64,000 bases of DNA from Cyclobacteriaceae bacterium (GTDB lineage: Bacteria > Bacteroidota > Bacteroidia > Cytophagales > Cyclobacteriaceae): the NCBI GenBank assembly GCA_016787645.1, contig JAEUUF010000022.1, forward strand, positions 248,001 through 312,000, written 5' to 3'. The stretch's first letter is position 1. Every line of letters starts with the position of its first letter. The position numbers and the translations under genes are program-made. Below, in pieces: positions 25,225 through 34,511 of the stretch. The notes beneath the pieces are model-generated. The model was not told the origin of the DNA and ran no database searches. It saw nothing but the letters and a program-made list of their open reading frames with translations.

Positions 25225-26710
25225 TCATTCGCTTCAATCGTGTCATGCGGTTGCGCTGCATGCGCACCAATCCGTAACCTACTACCAGCAGGATCGGCAC
25301 CAGGAAATTGGCATACTTGAGAATTAATTTTGTGCTGTCCTGCAATTGCCGAATGGGCCGGCTCGTGGCGCCCTTGGTTCTTAAATCAATCAGCCCGGTA
25401 TCATCTGACAGCCAGTCGATGGCATTCACCGCGAGGCTGACATTGTCTGGCTGGAGCGAGCGAGCCTGCTGACGAGGGCCGTTGATGACAAAATCACCAT
25501 CCCCCAATACCACCATTTTATAACCTGAACCACGGGTCTCTTCAAGAATTCCACCCATGACAATGTTCTTCTCCGGAAAATCCTGCTCGGTCCATTGCTT
25601 GTTGATATCAAACATCATGGGGGCTTTTTGTGTAGCCGATTTTTCAGAGGTCATGATCAGTGGCGTAAACCGCTTGGTAGAATCACCGATAAAATTCACC
25701 GGGCTGGCAAACTGGAGCAGGACAGTCTCCAGGCCCTTGGTGATGGGGTGATCCGCAAATCTTCCGACCACCGGCAAGTAGGGGAAAGAAACCTGCGTCT
25801 GAAAATTGAACATGCCTTGTTGCTGCTGAACGGTTACCGCTCCGCACTTGGCGTCGATGATGAAGGCGTCTTCCACTGCTATCCCCTTTTGAGCAAGCCA
25901 TCCTTCAAGGCCATTCGACAATTTCATTCCGTAAGCTCGTTGAAGGTCGCCATCCACGCGGTTCAGGGCAAGAAGCAACCGGCCACCACGTGCCAAGAAT
26001 GTATCCAGTCGCCGCAAATGCGAAACGGGAATGGTGTCGGTAGGGCGAATCATGGCCAGCGTTCGGATCGTGGCGGGCACGTCTGCCGAATCCAGACCTA
26101 CGGGCTGGGGTTGATAAAGCACATTGAGCAATTCCATCGCCTGGCCCATATCTTCCATTTGCGCCTCCCCGTGCCCCGTGATGAATCCCACCACAGGTTT
26201 CGTCTCCACCGAGATGCGTTTGATGGCCGCAGATAAAGAATATTCCATGGCTGATCCTGGTTGTACAAACGGGATCACATCTGTCTTTTCTCCAAGGCTG
26301 ATGGTGGCACCAAGGAACGCCTTTTGCTGCTTGACCTGATCTTTCTCCCGCACATTGATCATGACAGGTTGGATCCCGTTTTCCAGCGCAACTCGTTCAG
26401 TGGCTTCATTCTCATTGGGATTGACAAATTCATATGCAATCATTCCATTGGATCGGCTGTTGTATTCTACCAGCAGGTCCTGGAAGTCCGTGCGCGTCTG
26501 CGCGATATTGGGCGGCATATCTTTAGAGAAATATGCCTTCACCGTAACAGGTTCCTCGAGGCCCTCAAGAATGTCGAGGGTGGCCTTGCTCAGCGTGTAC
26601 TGCCGATCGTCGGTCAGGTCAGCACGAAAATGCAGTTCATTCGAAAGAAAGTTGATGACCAGTACGATGCCGACCACCAGGAGGGTTGATGCTAACAATT
26701 TCTGTTTCAT
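25202..26710 (-). CDS. gldG: GldG-like ABC transporter auxiliary protein
   Basis: This 502-aa protein has an N-terminal membrane helix (about residues 8-24), a large periplasmic ABC_transp_aux (GldG) domain (LTDDRQYTLSKATLDIL, AYFSKDMPPN, NPNENEATE, GFITGHGEAQ, RGGRLLLALN) and a C-terminal helix (ILKYANFLVPILLVVGYGLV). In Flavobacterium, GldA/F/G form an ABC complex needed for gliding and linked to secretion; orthology here is inferred from operon order and domain layout. It lies between gldF (4 bp upstream) and the DUF4340 gene (overlapping). Confidence 0.82.
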   Translation of the reverse strand: MKQKLLASTLLVVGIVLVINFLSNELHFRADLTDDRQYTLSKATLDILEGLEEPVTVKAYFSKDMPPNIAQTRTDFQDLLVEYNSRSNGMIAYEFVNPNENEATERVALENGIQPVMINVREKDQVKQQKAFLGATISLGEKTDVIPFVQPGSAMEYSLSAAIKRISVETKPVVGFITGHGEAQMEDMGQAMELLNVLYQPQPVGLDSADVPATIRTLAMIRPTDTIPVSHLRRLDTFLARGGRLLLALNRVDGDLQRAYGMKLSNGLEGWLAQKGIAVEDAFIIDAKCGAVTVQQQQGMFNFQTQVSFPYLPVVGRFADHPITKGLETVLLQFASPVNFIGDSTKRFTPLIMTSEKSATQKAPMMFDINKQWTEQDFPEKNIVMGGILEETRGSGYKMVVLGDGDFVINGPRQQARSLQPDNVSLAVNAIDWLSDDTGLIDLRTKGATSRPIRQLQDSTKLILKYANFLVPILLVVGYGLVRMQRNRMTRLKRMSENYEEN

Positions 26711-26714
26711 ACCT

Positions 26715-27437
26715 TCAGTTCAGGTTCCGTTTGGTCAGAGACATTTCAGAAAGAAAAAGGCCCACAAAAATGATGGAGCCAAAATAAATTACGTCCCGGG
26801 TGTCCACGACCCCGCGGGAAATACTCTCAAAGTGGTTGCTGAGGCTCAACGTGGAAAGCACCTGGGCCGTAATACCGGTAAAGTTGCTCGCCAGTACTTC
26901 AAAAATGATGTGGAAAAACAATCCAATCGAGAGCGCCAACAGGAAGGCAACAATCTGGTTGTTTGTCAGGCTGCTGGCATAGAGGCCTATGCTGATATAG
27001 GCGGCACTCATCAACGTGAGACCCGCATATCCGCACAGGATTTCGCCCGCATCAATGTCTCCAATGACGGACAGGGTAATCACGTACGGGAATGTAAACA
27101 CCAGAGCTACCATCACCAGGAGCAGGGCGGCCAGGAACTTTCCCACCACCACTTGCCGGTCGGTCACCGCTTTGGTCAACAGCATTTCAATGGTACCGCT
27201 CTTCTTCTCTTCGGCCAGCAGGCGCATAGTGAGTGCAGGGGTGAAGAAGAAAAGTGTCCAATAGGCAATTCCAAAAAAAGATTGAAGGCTTGCCTGGCCG
27301 ACCATGAAAATGTCAGAGCCAAACAACCAGGTAAAAAAGCCGCTGAAGCCCAGGAACAGGACCAGCAGGATATAGGCAATGAGCGAATCAAAATAGGATT
27401 GCAGCTCTTTCTTCGCAATAATCCAGGTGGCGTGCAT
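26715..27437 (-). CDS. gldF: ABC-2 permease, GldF-like
   Basis: This 240-aa permease has about six membrane helices, starting ATWIIAKKELQSYFDSLIAYILLVLFLG-type sequence; the helix-2/3 loop has MRLLAEEKKSGTIEMLLT, the ABC-2 coupling-helix motif. It pairs with the ATPase gene 1 bp upstream and the GldG-like gene downstream. It forms the membrane channel of the Gld ABC complex. The start ATG 27437 is supported by the 1-bp spacing to the ATPase stop. Confidence 0.85.
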   Translation of the reverse strand: MHATWIIAKKELQSYFDSLIAYILLVLFLGFSGFFTWLFGSDIFMVGQASLQSFFGIAYWTLFFFTPALTMRLLAEEKKSGTIEMLLTKAVTDRQVVVGKFLAALLLVMVALVFTFPYVITLSVIGDIDAGEILCGYAGLTLMSAAYISIGLYASSLTNNQIVAFLLALSIGLFFHIIFEVLASNFTGITAQVLSTLSLSNHFESISRGVVDTRDVIYFGSIIFVGLFLSEMSLTKRNLN

Positions 27438-27438
27438 G

Positions 27439-28368
27439 TCAATTCGTTGTTAGGTTTCTGAATATATCTTCAAGCCGCGTTTCCAACGGGGTGAGCTCGC
27501 TGAGAATCCATCCCTTTTGAACGCAGAGGTGAAAGATTTCCCGCGTGGAGGACAGGCCCGTACGGCTTTGCACTTCCAGGCGATTTCTCTCCTTGTCAAT
27601 AACTTCGATCGTATCCACCGTCGGCATTTTTCGCAAAGCCTCGATCACCTCCTCGACGCGCGCGTCCTCAATCTTCAGGCGAATCACTTCCTGGCCGGTG
27701 GCCTGTTTGCGGAGTGTGTCCGCCGTGCCATTGGCCACGATTTTTCCCTTATTGATGATGAGAATGCGGTCGCAAGTTGCCTCCACTTCGGGCAGGATGT
27801 GGGTGCTGAGCACCACGGTTTTTTCCTTTCCGAGTTCCCGGATAAGATTCCTGATCTCCACGATCTGGTTGGGATCAAGCCCGGTGGTGGGTTCATCCAG
27901 TACCAGGATCTCGGGGTCATGAATCATGGCCTGTGCCAGGCCCACCCGCTGTCGGAAGCCTTTGGACAGCTCACCGATCTTCTTGTGCTTTTCTGCATTA
28001 AGTCCGCACACCCGGATCATCTCCTTCAACCGCTGCTGCACGGATCCCGGTGACATCCCCTGCAGCGCTCCGCAAAACTCGAGATAGTCAATTACCGGCA
28101 TGTCCAGGTACAGGGGGTTGTTTTCCGGGAGATAGCCGATGTGACGCTTCAGTTCATCACCATATTCCCGCACGGATTTGCCACCTACGCTTACATCGCC
28201 TTCACCAATGGAAAGATACCCGGTGATCATCTTCATCGTGGTACTCTTGCCGGCGCCGTTGGGTCCAAGGAAGCCCAGCACTTCACCGGGGCGTACGTCA
28301 AAGGTTATGCCGTCAACCGCTTTTTGCGATCCGTAGTTCTTGGAAAGATTCTCAATGTGAATTTCCAT
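27439..28368 (-). CDS. gldA: ABC transporter ATP-binding protein, GldA-like
   Basis: This 309-aa ATPase has Walker A GPNGAGKST, signature LSKGFRQRVGLAQAM, Walker B ILVLDEPTTGLDP and switch His in STHILPE. A C-terminal ~90-residue regulatory extension ends in LETRLEDIFRNLT, as in GldA/NosF-type subunits. First gene of a four-gene minus-strand operon (ATPase, permease, GldG-like, DUF4340), driven by a clear TATTTTTG promoter at 28401-28394. It energises the GldFG membrane complex. Confidence 0.88.
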   Translation of the reverse strand: MEIHIENLSKNYGSQKAVDGITFDVRPGEVLGFLGPNGAGKSTTMKMITGYLSIGEGDVSVGGKSVREYGDELKRHIGYLPENNPLYLDMPVIDYLEFCGALQGMSPGSVQQRLKEMIRVCGLNAEKHKKIGELSKGFRQRVGLAQAMIHDPEILVLDEPTTGLDPNQIVEIRNLIRELGKEKTVVLSTHILPEVEATCDRILIINKGKIVANGTADTLRKQATGQEVIRLKIEDARVEEVIEALRKMPTVDTIEVIDKERNRLEVQSRTGLSSTREIFHLCVQKGWILSELTPLETRLEDIFRNLTTN

Positions 28369-28393
28369 GGGACAGGTTTTGTTGAACAGGGTG

Positions 28394-28401
28394 CAAAAAT
28401 A
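28394..28401 (-). promoter_or_regulatory. Promoter -7 element of the gldA-type operon
   Basis: On the minus strand this reads TATTTTTG, an exact TAnnTTTG match, 25 bp before the ATG ending at 28368. Confidence 0.5.
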
Positions 28402-28442
28402 AATTTTCTGAAAAAAAAGTAAAGTCCGGGACCGTTTTTTGG

Positions 28443-28901
28443 CTACTTCTTATAGAACCATTTGATTCCAAAAACCACCCCCGTGAGCATGGCCAGGGTC
28501 CCAATCACCGTAAATACGGGCCCGCCAATTATCCAAACAATTAATCCGCCCACAAAAAAGATAAGGGAAAGCCTAAAGGTGCTGTCAGATAGACTTGCGG
28601 TATCCGGTGGAGCGGCCTGAACGACGGGCTGCGCCCGGGTAACCGCCATTGTTGCGGGAGCCGAGACCCCTGAAGGTTTCTGGCTGGCACGGCTATACTT
28701 CGTTATCCGCTGGGAAGGTGTCACAATTTTTTCTGTTGAAGCATGGAGTGCATGTTCTTCCGGCGGAGTAGTCCGGACAACCTGTTCATCACTCGTCGGC
28801 TCAATGGGAAGGGACCCTGGTTGTGGAAAATAATAAGTGTAGCGCGGCGAAGAGCACGCCGCCAGGAACACGCCAAGTAAGCAGGCGTACGGCAATCTCA
28901 T
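28443..28901 (-). CDS. Small lipoprotein with C-terminal membrane segments
   Basis: This 152-aa protein has a lipoprotein signal with lipobox LAAC (lipidated C16), a Pro/Thr/Ser-rich linker to about residue 100, and a hydrophobic end with two possible helices (LSLIFFVGGLIVWIIGGPVF, VIGTLAMLTGVVFGI). A lipoprotein that also has membrane helices is unusual. The start overlaps the stop of the gene at 28898-29212 (4 bp), so the two form an operon. I recognise no family. It ends only 42 bp from the gldA-operon promoter. Confidence 0.65.
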   Translation of the reverse strand: MRLPYACLLGVFLAACSSPRYTYYFPQPGSLPIEPTSDEQVVRTTPPEEHALHASTEKIVTPSQRITKYSRASQKPSGVSAPATMAVTRAQPVVQAAPPDTASLSDSTFRLSLIFFVGGLIVWIIGGPVFTVIGTLAMLTGVVFGIKWFYKK

Positions 28902-29212
28902 GGTTGTTGCTTTCGCCCGAAGAGTCTTGCGAAAAACCGCTTCTCAAAATTCCAGAAGAAACTGAACTGTCCGAACAGTAAACCAAAGAGGAGCAGGAAA
29001 ATATTGTAGATGGGTAAGATCAGCACGTAGTACAGGACCGTGGCCCATGTGGGGGTGTCTTCCCGCTGGAACAAGGCACGGAGCAAGGGCTTGGCAATCA
29101 AGGCAACCGTCGTGCCTGTGCACGCGAAGACTATTAAAATAAGGATCACCTGAAAGGTGTTCTTCACTTTCCAACGCTCCTTCAGTTTGTCGGTCCAGCC
29201 GGCCATAGCCAT
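28898..29212 (-). CDS. Small two-helix membrane protein
   Basis: This 104-aa protein has a basic amphipathic start (DKLKERWKVKNTFQ), TM1 (about residues 20-42, VILILIVFACTGTTVALIA), TM2 (about 60-85, LYYVLILPIYNIFLLLFGLL) and a basic tail after FWNFEKRF. The pattern resembles conserved small Bacteroidota membrane proteins of unknown function. Translationally coupled to the lipoprotein gene downstream. Start at ATG 29212, or two codons later (MAMAG). Confidence 0.65.
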   Translation of the reverse strand: MAMAGWTDKLKERWKVKNTFQVILILIVFACTGTTVALIAKPLLRALFQREDTPTWATVLYYVLILPIYNIFLLLFGLLFGQFSFFWNFEKRFFARLFGRKQQP

Positions 29213-29233
29213 TAAAAGCCTTAAAAATACAGA

Positions 29234-29911
29234 CTATTTACCAGTGACACTCATCCACCACGGTCGACGGGGCGGGTCCGCCTCCACAGTCACCAACTCC
29301 TTCCGCACCGGGTGAAGAAAGGTAAGGCGGCGGGCATGAAGGGCAATACTTCCGTCGCCGGTCTCGTAGGACGAGCCATACTTCACGTCTCCAAGGATCG
29401 GGCATCCCATGGATGCCAGTTGCACCCGAATTTGATGAGAGCGGCCAGTAATCGGCCTAACCTCCAGGAGGAAGCTGCCGGTCGTTGAATGAAGAATTGA
29501 ATAACTCAGCTCAGATTTCAGGGCTCCCGGCGTTTCCCTCGAGTAGGCCGTCGTTTTGTTCTTGCGCTCATCTTTCGACAACCAATGAACGAGGTTCCCG
29601 GTTTGGGCGGGCGGCGCATGATCCGTAACCGCCCAGTACACTTTCTCTGTCTTACGGTCGCGAAACAGTTCATTCATCCGCGACAACGCCTTCGATGTTC
29701 GTGCAAACACCACTACCCCGCTGACGGGCCGGTCGAGGCGGTGAACCACCCCAAGAAATACATCACCAGGCTTTCCATACTTGGCTTTGATATAGGCTTT
29801 TGCTTCCTCGACCAGCGGGGTGTCACCCGTCTCATCGCCCTGCACGAGGATGCCGGCTGCCTTGTTGATGGCCAGGAGGTGATTATCTTCGAATAGAATT
29901 TCCAGCGGCAT
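29234..29911 (-). CDS. RluA-family RNA pseudouridine synthase
   Basis: This 225-aa enzyme isomerises uridine to pseudouridine in rRNA or tRNA. The catalytic motif is VHRLDRPVSGVV with Asp60; also LLAINKAAGILVQ near the N-terminus and the RxHQIRVQLA motif (GRSHQIRVQLASMGCPILGD-type). There is no S4 domain, as in the short RluA/TruC-like group, so the target site (23S rRNA or tRNA) is uncertain. Divergent from the beta-lactamase-like gene, whose start is 76 bp away. Confidence 0.88.
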   Translation of the reverse strand: MPLEILFEDNHLLAINKAAGILVQGDETGDTPLVEEAKAYIKAKYGKPGDVFLGVVHRLDRPVSGVVVFARTSKALSRMNELFRDRKTEKVYWAVTDHAPPAQTGNLVHWLSKDERKNKTTAYSRETPGALKSELSYSILHSTTGSFLLEVRPITGRSHQIRVQLASMGCPILGDVKYGSSYETGDGSIALHARRLTFLHPVRKELVTVEADPPRRPWWMSVTGK

Positions 29912-29987
29912 CAGGAAAGAGAGATCATTCCGTTGAATTTCTTGTAGCTGGCACCCATAAATTAACTTCGCGAAGGTACTCCATTTG

Positions 29988-30896
29988 ATGCGAAACGAGA
30001 TGAAAAACAGGTCCCTCCTCCTTCTGATTCACTTGTTGCTTGTCTTTCCCGTGCTCATCCAGGCCCAGGATGCTGACGCCTTGGTCAAGGAAATCAAGAA
30101 TGAACTTGCCCGCCACCCCGGGACGTTTGCCGTCGCCTTCAAGGATGCCACGACCGGGCAACAGATTCTGATCAATGAACGGGAACGCTTTCATGCTGCC
30201 TCGACCATGAAAACTCCTGTGATGATCGAAGTATACAAACAGGCTGCCGCGGGAAAGTTCAAGCTGTCCGATTCCATTCTCATCAAGAATGAATTCAAGA
30301 GCATTGTGGATGGCAGTTCTTACTCCCTCGACCCGAATGACGACAGTGAACTTGGGCTGTACAAGCAAGTGGGAAAGAAATTGCCGTTGTACGATGTCCT
30401 GTACCAGATGATCATTGCCAGCAGCAACCTGGCCACCAACCTCATCATCGAATGGGTGGACGCCCGCAACGTCACGCACACGATGCGATCGATGGGTGCC
30501 ATGGATATTGAAGTGCTGCGCGGCGTGGAGGATGACAAGGCCTTTGCCAAAGGACTCAACAATTCCGTAACCGCCTTTGACCTGATGATTCTTTTCGACC
30601 AGATGGCCCGGAGAAAGATTGTCAACCCAGGTGCCTGTGACGCGATGATCAACATTCTGAAGGATCAGAAGTTCAACGAAATCATTCCAGCCCAACTGCC
30701 GGAGGGTGTTGTAGTTGCTCACAAAACCGGCTCCATCCGTGGTGTGCAGCACGATTCAGGAATTGTCATCCTCCCGGACGGCCGGAGGTACAGCCTGGTG
30801 ATCCTATCGAAGAATCTTACTGACGAACCCGCCGCCATTACGGCCATGGCCAGGGTGTCCAAAATGATTTACGAGTATACTCAGCGGAAACGCTAG
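29988..30896 (+). CDS. Class A beta-lactamase-like serine hydrolase
   Basis: This 302-aa protein has a signal peptide (cleavage near IQAQ) and class A motifs: S72-T-M-K75 (AASTMKTPV), an SDN-equivalent reading S-S-N (145-147, [12 protein letters not shown]), an omega-loop Glu E181 (RGVEDDKAF) and K-T-G at 246-248 (AHKTGSIRG). All catalytic residues are plausible except that the SDN aspartate is serine. It may be a true beta-lactamase or a peptidoglycan-related serine hydrolase. ATG 29988 fits a GAAGG element 11 nt upstream; ATG 30000 is an alternative. The stop overlaps the convergent prfC stop by 4 bp. Confidence 0.8.
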   Translation: MRNEMKNRSLLLLIHLLLVFPVLIQAQDADALVKEIKNELARHPGTFAVAFKDATTGQQILINERERFHAASTMKTPVMIEVYKQAAAGKFKLSDSILIKNEFKSIVDGSSYSLDPNDDSELGLYKQVGKKLPLYDVLYQMIIASSNLATNLIIEWVDARNVTHTMRSMGAMDIEVLRGVEDDKAFAKGLNNSVTAFDLMILFDQMARRKIVNPGACDAMINILKDQKFNEIIPAQLPEGVVVAHKTGSIRGVQHDSGIVILPDGRRYSLVILSKNLTDEPAAITAMARVSKMIYEYTQRKR

Positions 30897-32476
30897 TCCT
30901 TGAATTCGGATGTGAAGTGGAAACGAATCTCAGGAAAATTATCCTGAACCATTTGCAACCACGCCTTTGACTCCGCCATAAACACCAGTTTGCCGTCTTT
31001 GTCGCGGGCGATATACCGCATCTTGGATTGAATAAACTCTTGAAGTTTTCGCTCGTCGGAACTGCTGATCCAGCACGCTTTGTAGATCTGCTGGTTATGG
31101 AACTCTACCGTAGCACTGTATTCATGCAACAAGCGGAACTGGATGACTTCGAATTGCAGGGCGCCCACGGTGCCAATGACCTTCCGCTTTCCCACATCGA
31201 ACGTAAACAACTGGGCTACCCCTTCTTCCATGAGTTGAAGCAGACCTTTTTCAAGTTGTTTGCTCTTCATGGCATCCTTGTTTACCACCTCCTTGAAAAT
31301 CTCGGGTGAAAAACTGGGGATGCCGGTGTACTGAAGCTTCTCCCCTTCTGTCAGTGTATCACCAATTTTCAGGTTTCCGGTATCATAGATACCCACAATA
31401 TCACCTGGCCATGCTTCATCGATAGTCTCCCGGTCCTGTGCCAGGAAGGCCGTCGCGTTGGAAAACCGATACCCCTTGTTGTGGCGAACATGAAAGTAGG
31501 TATCTCCGCGATGAAAGGCTCCCGAACACACCCGCACAAACGCGATGCGGTTGCGGTGCTTGGGGTCCATGTTGGCGTGGATCTTAAATACAAACCCCGT
31601 GAACTTGGGTTCATGAGGAGCTACTTCCCGAACGGTAGTTTCGCGCGACCTTGGGGTTGGCGCAATCCGAATAAATGTATCCAGCAATTCTTTCACACCG
31701 AAGTTATTGACCGCGCTTCCAAAAAATACCGGGGCCACCTCGCCAGCCGCATAGTCCGCTACAGAAAATTCCGGGTAAACCCCTTCGATCAATTCCACAT
31801 CAGCCCGCAATTGTTCAGCATTCTTTTCACCGACCAGTTGATCGAGCTCCTGGCTCTGGATATCGGAAATCTCTATGCCTTCCTCCACCACGGTTTTGCT
31901 TGCCGTGAAGAGATGAAGGCTTTTCTCGTAGAGGCTGTATACTCCTTTGAACGTTTTTCCCATGCTGATGGGCCAGCTCAATGGACGTACCTTGATATCC
32001 AACTTCTCTTCAATTTCATCCAACAGATCAAACGGATCACGACCTTCCCGGTCAAGCTTGTTGATGAAGCAAATCACGGGCGTACTGCGCATACGGCAAA
32101 CATCCATGAGCTTTTCGGTTTGCGTTTCGACACCTTTTACACAGTCGATGACCATGATGACCGAATCCACCGCCGTGAGGGTGCGGTAGGTGTCTTCTGC
32201 GAAGTCCTGGTGGCCTGGCGTGTCCAGCAGGTTGATTTTGGTGTCTCTATACGTGAACCCCATCACGGAGGTGGCCACCGAGATACCGCGCTGCTTTTCA
32301 ATCTCCATCCAGTCGCTGCGGGCATGGTCCTTGATCTTACTGGACTTGACCGCGCCGGCTTTCTGAATGGCGCCGCCAAAAAGAAGGAGTTTCTCCGTCA
32401 GGGTTGTTTTTCCCGCATCCGGGTGGCTGATAATGCCGAACGTTCTGCGGCGGGCGATTTCCTGGTCGATGGTCAT
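30893..32476 (-). CDS. prfC: Peptide chain release factor 3
   Basis: This 527-aa GTPase removes RF1/RF2 from the ribosome after termination. G1 is [12 protein letters not shown] near the N-terminus, G3 [11 protein letters not shown]4 FINKLDREG, followed by EF-G-like domains 2 and 3 and the RF3 C-terminal domain. Length and motifs are standard. The terminal codons overlap the convergent beta-lactamase-like gene. ATG 32476 is the only good start. Confidence 0.95.
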   Translation of the reverse strand: MTIDQEIARRRTFGIISHPDAGKTTLTEKLLLFGGAIQKAGAVKSSKIKDHARSDWMEIEKQRGISVATSVMGFTYRDTKINLLDTPGHQDFAEDTYRTLTAVDSVIMVIDCVKGVETQTEKLMDVCRMRSTPVICFINKLDREGRDPFDLLDEIEEKLDIKVRPLSWPISMGKTFKGVYSLYEKSLHLFTASKTVVEEGIEISDIQSQELDQLVGEKNAEQLRADVELIEGVYPEFSVADYAAGEVAPVFFGSAVNNFGVKELLDTFIRIAPTPRSRETTVREVAPHEPKFTGFVFKIHANMDPKHRNRIAFVRVCSGAFHRGDTYFHVRHNKGYRFSNATAFLAQDRETIDEAWPGDIVGIYDTGNLKIGDTLTEGEKLQYTGIPSFSPEIFKEVVNKDAMKSKQLEKGLLQLMEEGVAQLFTFDVGKRKVIGTVGALQFEVIQFRLLHEYSATVEFHNQQIYKACWISSSDERKLQEFIQSKMRYIARDKDGKLVFMAESKAWLQMVQDNFPEIRFHFTSEFKD

Positions 32477-32529
32477 GCGGGAATAAAGGCCGCAAAGCTA
32501 AAGATTCGCCGCCACATGAGCAGGACGCC

Positions 32530-33285
32530 TCACAGCTCCATCCTGAAATTCCTCACCTTGATGTCATCAAGACCCCGGTCGTCGAACGGGTTTTCCATTT
32601 GGTCCTGCACGTTAAACAGGGAAACAAGGATGAATCCGGTAACACAGCTCAACAGATAGACTACCCAATCAGGTGTTCCATCATCAAGCCGGTGCAGCAG
32701 TGCGGGCGAGTAGATAAACGGGAAGATATAAATGAAAACCTGGCAATACGCCCTCAGGCTGACGGGAGTATGATGGGTGTAAATGGAGATTGTACCCTCC
32801 ACACTGCTGTGAACGTCCTTCATGAACCGGAGAATCTTGAAGGCTTCTCCCGATCCGATTTCTTCCTGGTTCTTCATGAGGAATTCGGAAATCTTCCGAA
32901 GGTTGGATCGAAGCGGGGCCTGGTCATTCTTGCCAGAAGAAAAGAATTCGATCAGTGAATCAGAACTGGCCTGGATGATGCCTTTGATTTCAGCCTTCTT
33001 TTCATCCGGTAGTTTTTTGCAGCGCTCAAAGCAACGCGTCACGATCAGGAGGGCTGCCTTGAACCGGCTCATGTAATCCAGGGCCTTCTCCCGGCGGCGA
33101 AAAGCAGCACGAATGGTGAAAACCAGTGGAAAAATAATTGCGATACTGATGATCGTAAGATCAAAATTGTATTTGATTTCATACCGGATCACACAAAAAG
33201 ATGTGACCAGGCAGATAAATAAGACCGTAAAAGTCCTGATATTTATAATCTGTAAGTAACGGGTCATGTTGCCTTTGGTGTTCAT
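32530..33285 (-). CDS. Bestrophin-like membrane protein
   Basis: This 251-aa protein has two N-terminal helices (about residues 15-35 and 42-58), a long helical cytoplasmic middle, two C-terminal helices (AYCQVFIYIFPFIYSPALL, WVVYLLSCVTGFILVSLF) and ends with MENPFDDRGLDDIKV, resembling the bestrophin signature that follows the last helix. Bacterial bestrophins form pentameric ion channels. Start is ATG 33285 or codon 7 (MTRYLQ, 33267). With 33285, only 20 bp separate it from the divergent start at 33306. Confidence 0.6.
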   Translation of the reverse strand: MNTKGNMTRYLQIINIRTFTVLFICLVTSFCVIRYEIKYNFDLTIISIAIIFPLVFTIRAAFRRREKALDYMSRFKAALLIVTRCFERCKKLPDEKKAEIKGIIQASSDSLIEFFSSGKNDQAPLRSNLRKISEFLMKNQEEIGSGEAFKILRFMKDVHSSVEGTISIYTHHTPVSLRAYCQVFIYIFPFIYSPALLHRLDDGTPDWVVYLLSCVTGFILVSLFNVQDQMENPFDDRGLDDIKVRNFRMEL

Positions 33286-33305
33286 TCAAACCTAATCGTA
33301 AACTT

Positions 33306-34319
33306 ATGAAGCGTCATCTGTTCTGCCTTGTCCTGCTGGTTGTCTTTGGCTTACCGGCCACCGCCCAGAATGTTCTCTTTCAAGATCAGCAGCCGCTTGA
33401 ACTGAAGCTGACCAGTTCAATCAAAGATATTAAAAAGAAAACGAACGATTCAACCTATCTGCCCGCCCACTTGTATGTGAAGAATGCTTCCGGCAACTGG
33501 GACTCCATCGCCATTGAGCTGCGGGCACGGGGAATATTCCGGCGTAAGAACTGTTATTTCTCTCCGATCCGGATTAAAGTCAAGAAAGAGGCCGCCAAAG
33601 GCACCATCCTCGAAGGCAACAAGAGCCTGAAACTCGTCATGCCCTGCGAGAACAGCAGCGACAAAAATGAACTGGTTACAAAAGAACTCATCGCCTACAA
33701 GATGTACGAGAAGCTGAGTCCCTATTACTTCAAGACACGTATGGCGAACCTGACCTTCATCGAATCGGACGGGAAAAAATCGAAGACCCATCAGCTGGTA
33801 GCCTTTCTCATTGAAGACGATGACCTGGTGGCCAAGCGGTTCAACGCGAAGATCATGGAAAACCTGAACCTGCACCCCGCAAGGCTCAGTGACACCAGCG
33901 CCGTGCGGCACGACCTTTTCCAGTACATGATAGCCAACCTGGACTGGTCTACCACCTTCCAGCACAATGCCAAGATCATGTTGCAACCAACCAACCGGTA
34001 CATCCCGTTGGCGTATGACTTCGACATGTCTGGTTTCGTAAACCCACCGTACGGTGTGCCCAACGAAGAACTGGGGCAACAGGATATTCGGGATCGGATT
34101 TACCGGGGCTTCTGCCGGAATGAATCGGTCGTCCAAAATGTGCGCCAACAATACCTCGTGGCGCAACCCCAGGTTATGGAGGTCCTTGGCCAATACGAGA
34201 AGAACTTCGTCCCGCGTGACTACGCCACCATGAAACGTTACATCGAGGATTTCTTTGCCATCCTGAAAAATGACAATGACTTCCGGAAGCGGATCATAGA
34301 CGGCTGCCGGAAGAAGTAG
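33306..34319 (+). CDS. Secreted protein, possibly CotH-kinase-like
   Basis: This 337-aa protein has a signal peptide (cleavage near ATAQ). The body has ELRARGIFRRKNCYFSPIRIK (compare the L-R-G-x-S-R...K region of CotH), KSLKLVMPC, ELIAYKMYEKLSPYYFKTR, then YMIANLDWSTTFQHNAKIM and YIPLAYDFDMSGFVNPPYG. The NLDW and YDFDMSG segments resemble the catalytic D and DxD-like residues of CotH-type secreted protein kinases, but the match is from memory of motifs only. Divergent from the bestrophin-like gene with a very short promoter gap. Alternative: an unrelated periplasmic protein of unknown function. Confidence 0.5.
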   Translation: MKRHLFCLVLLVVFGLPATAQNVLFQDQQPLELKLTSSIKDIKKKTNDSTYLPAHLYVKNASGNWDSIAIELRARGIFRRKNCYFSPIRIKVKKEAAKGTILEGNKSLKLVMPCENSSDKNELVTKELIAYKMYEKLSPYYFKTRMANLTFIESDGKKSKTHQLVAFLIEDDDLVAKRFNAKIMENLNLHPARLSDTSAVRHDLFQYMIANLDWSTTFQHNAKIMLQPTNRYIPLAYDFDMSGFVNPPYGVPNEELGQQDIRDRIYRGFCRNESVVQNVRQQYLVAQPQVMEVLGQYEKNFVPRDYATMKRYIEDFFAILKNDNDFRKRIIDGCRKK

Positions 34320-34511
34320 CCCTGCCGGGCATCTCAAATCATTACCTTGCGGTCACCCTGATGTGGCTCTGCCGGAAACCATAAAATGGCCTTTCGGCAG
34401 CCCTTCCTTGCTGTTTTTTGGGTACTTCTGCCACTCTGTCACAAGTTGAACAGCCTAATCCCCTTGGCATAATCATTGACCAATGGGTCGGGACAAGACT
34501 TAACAACGACT

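Noticed and set aside
26355-27461. A 368-codon open frame antisense to the gldG/gldF junction
   Set aside because: It spans two well-supported minus-strand genes and has His/Gln-rich non-protein-like composition.
31481-32659. A 392-codon open frame antisense to prfC
   Set aside because: No recognisable domain, and the plus-strand sequence is the mirror of conserved RF3 codons.
34465-34479. TGGCATA-ATCA-TTGA before dnaK, resembling a sigma-54 -24/-12 element
   Set aside because: The -12 GC is not matched (TTGA), it is a single site and no sigma-54 activator site is visible; dnaK in this phylum is not known to me to use sigma-54.
34320-34511. Search for a CIRCE heat-shock operator before dnaK
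   Set aside because: No TTAGCACTC-N9-GAGTGCTAA-like inverted repeat is present.
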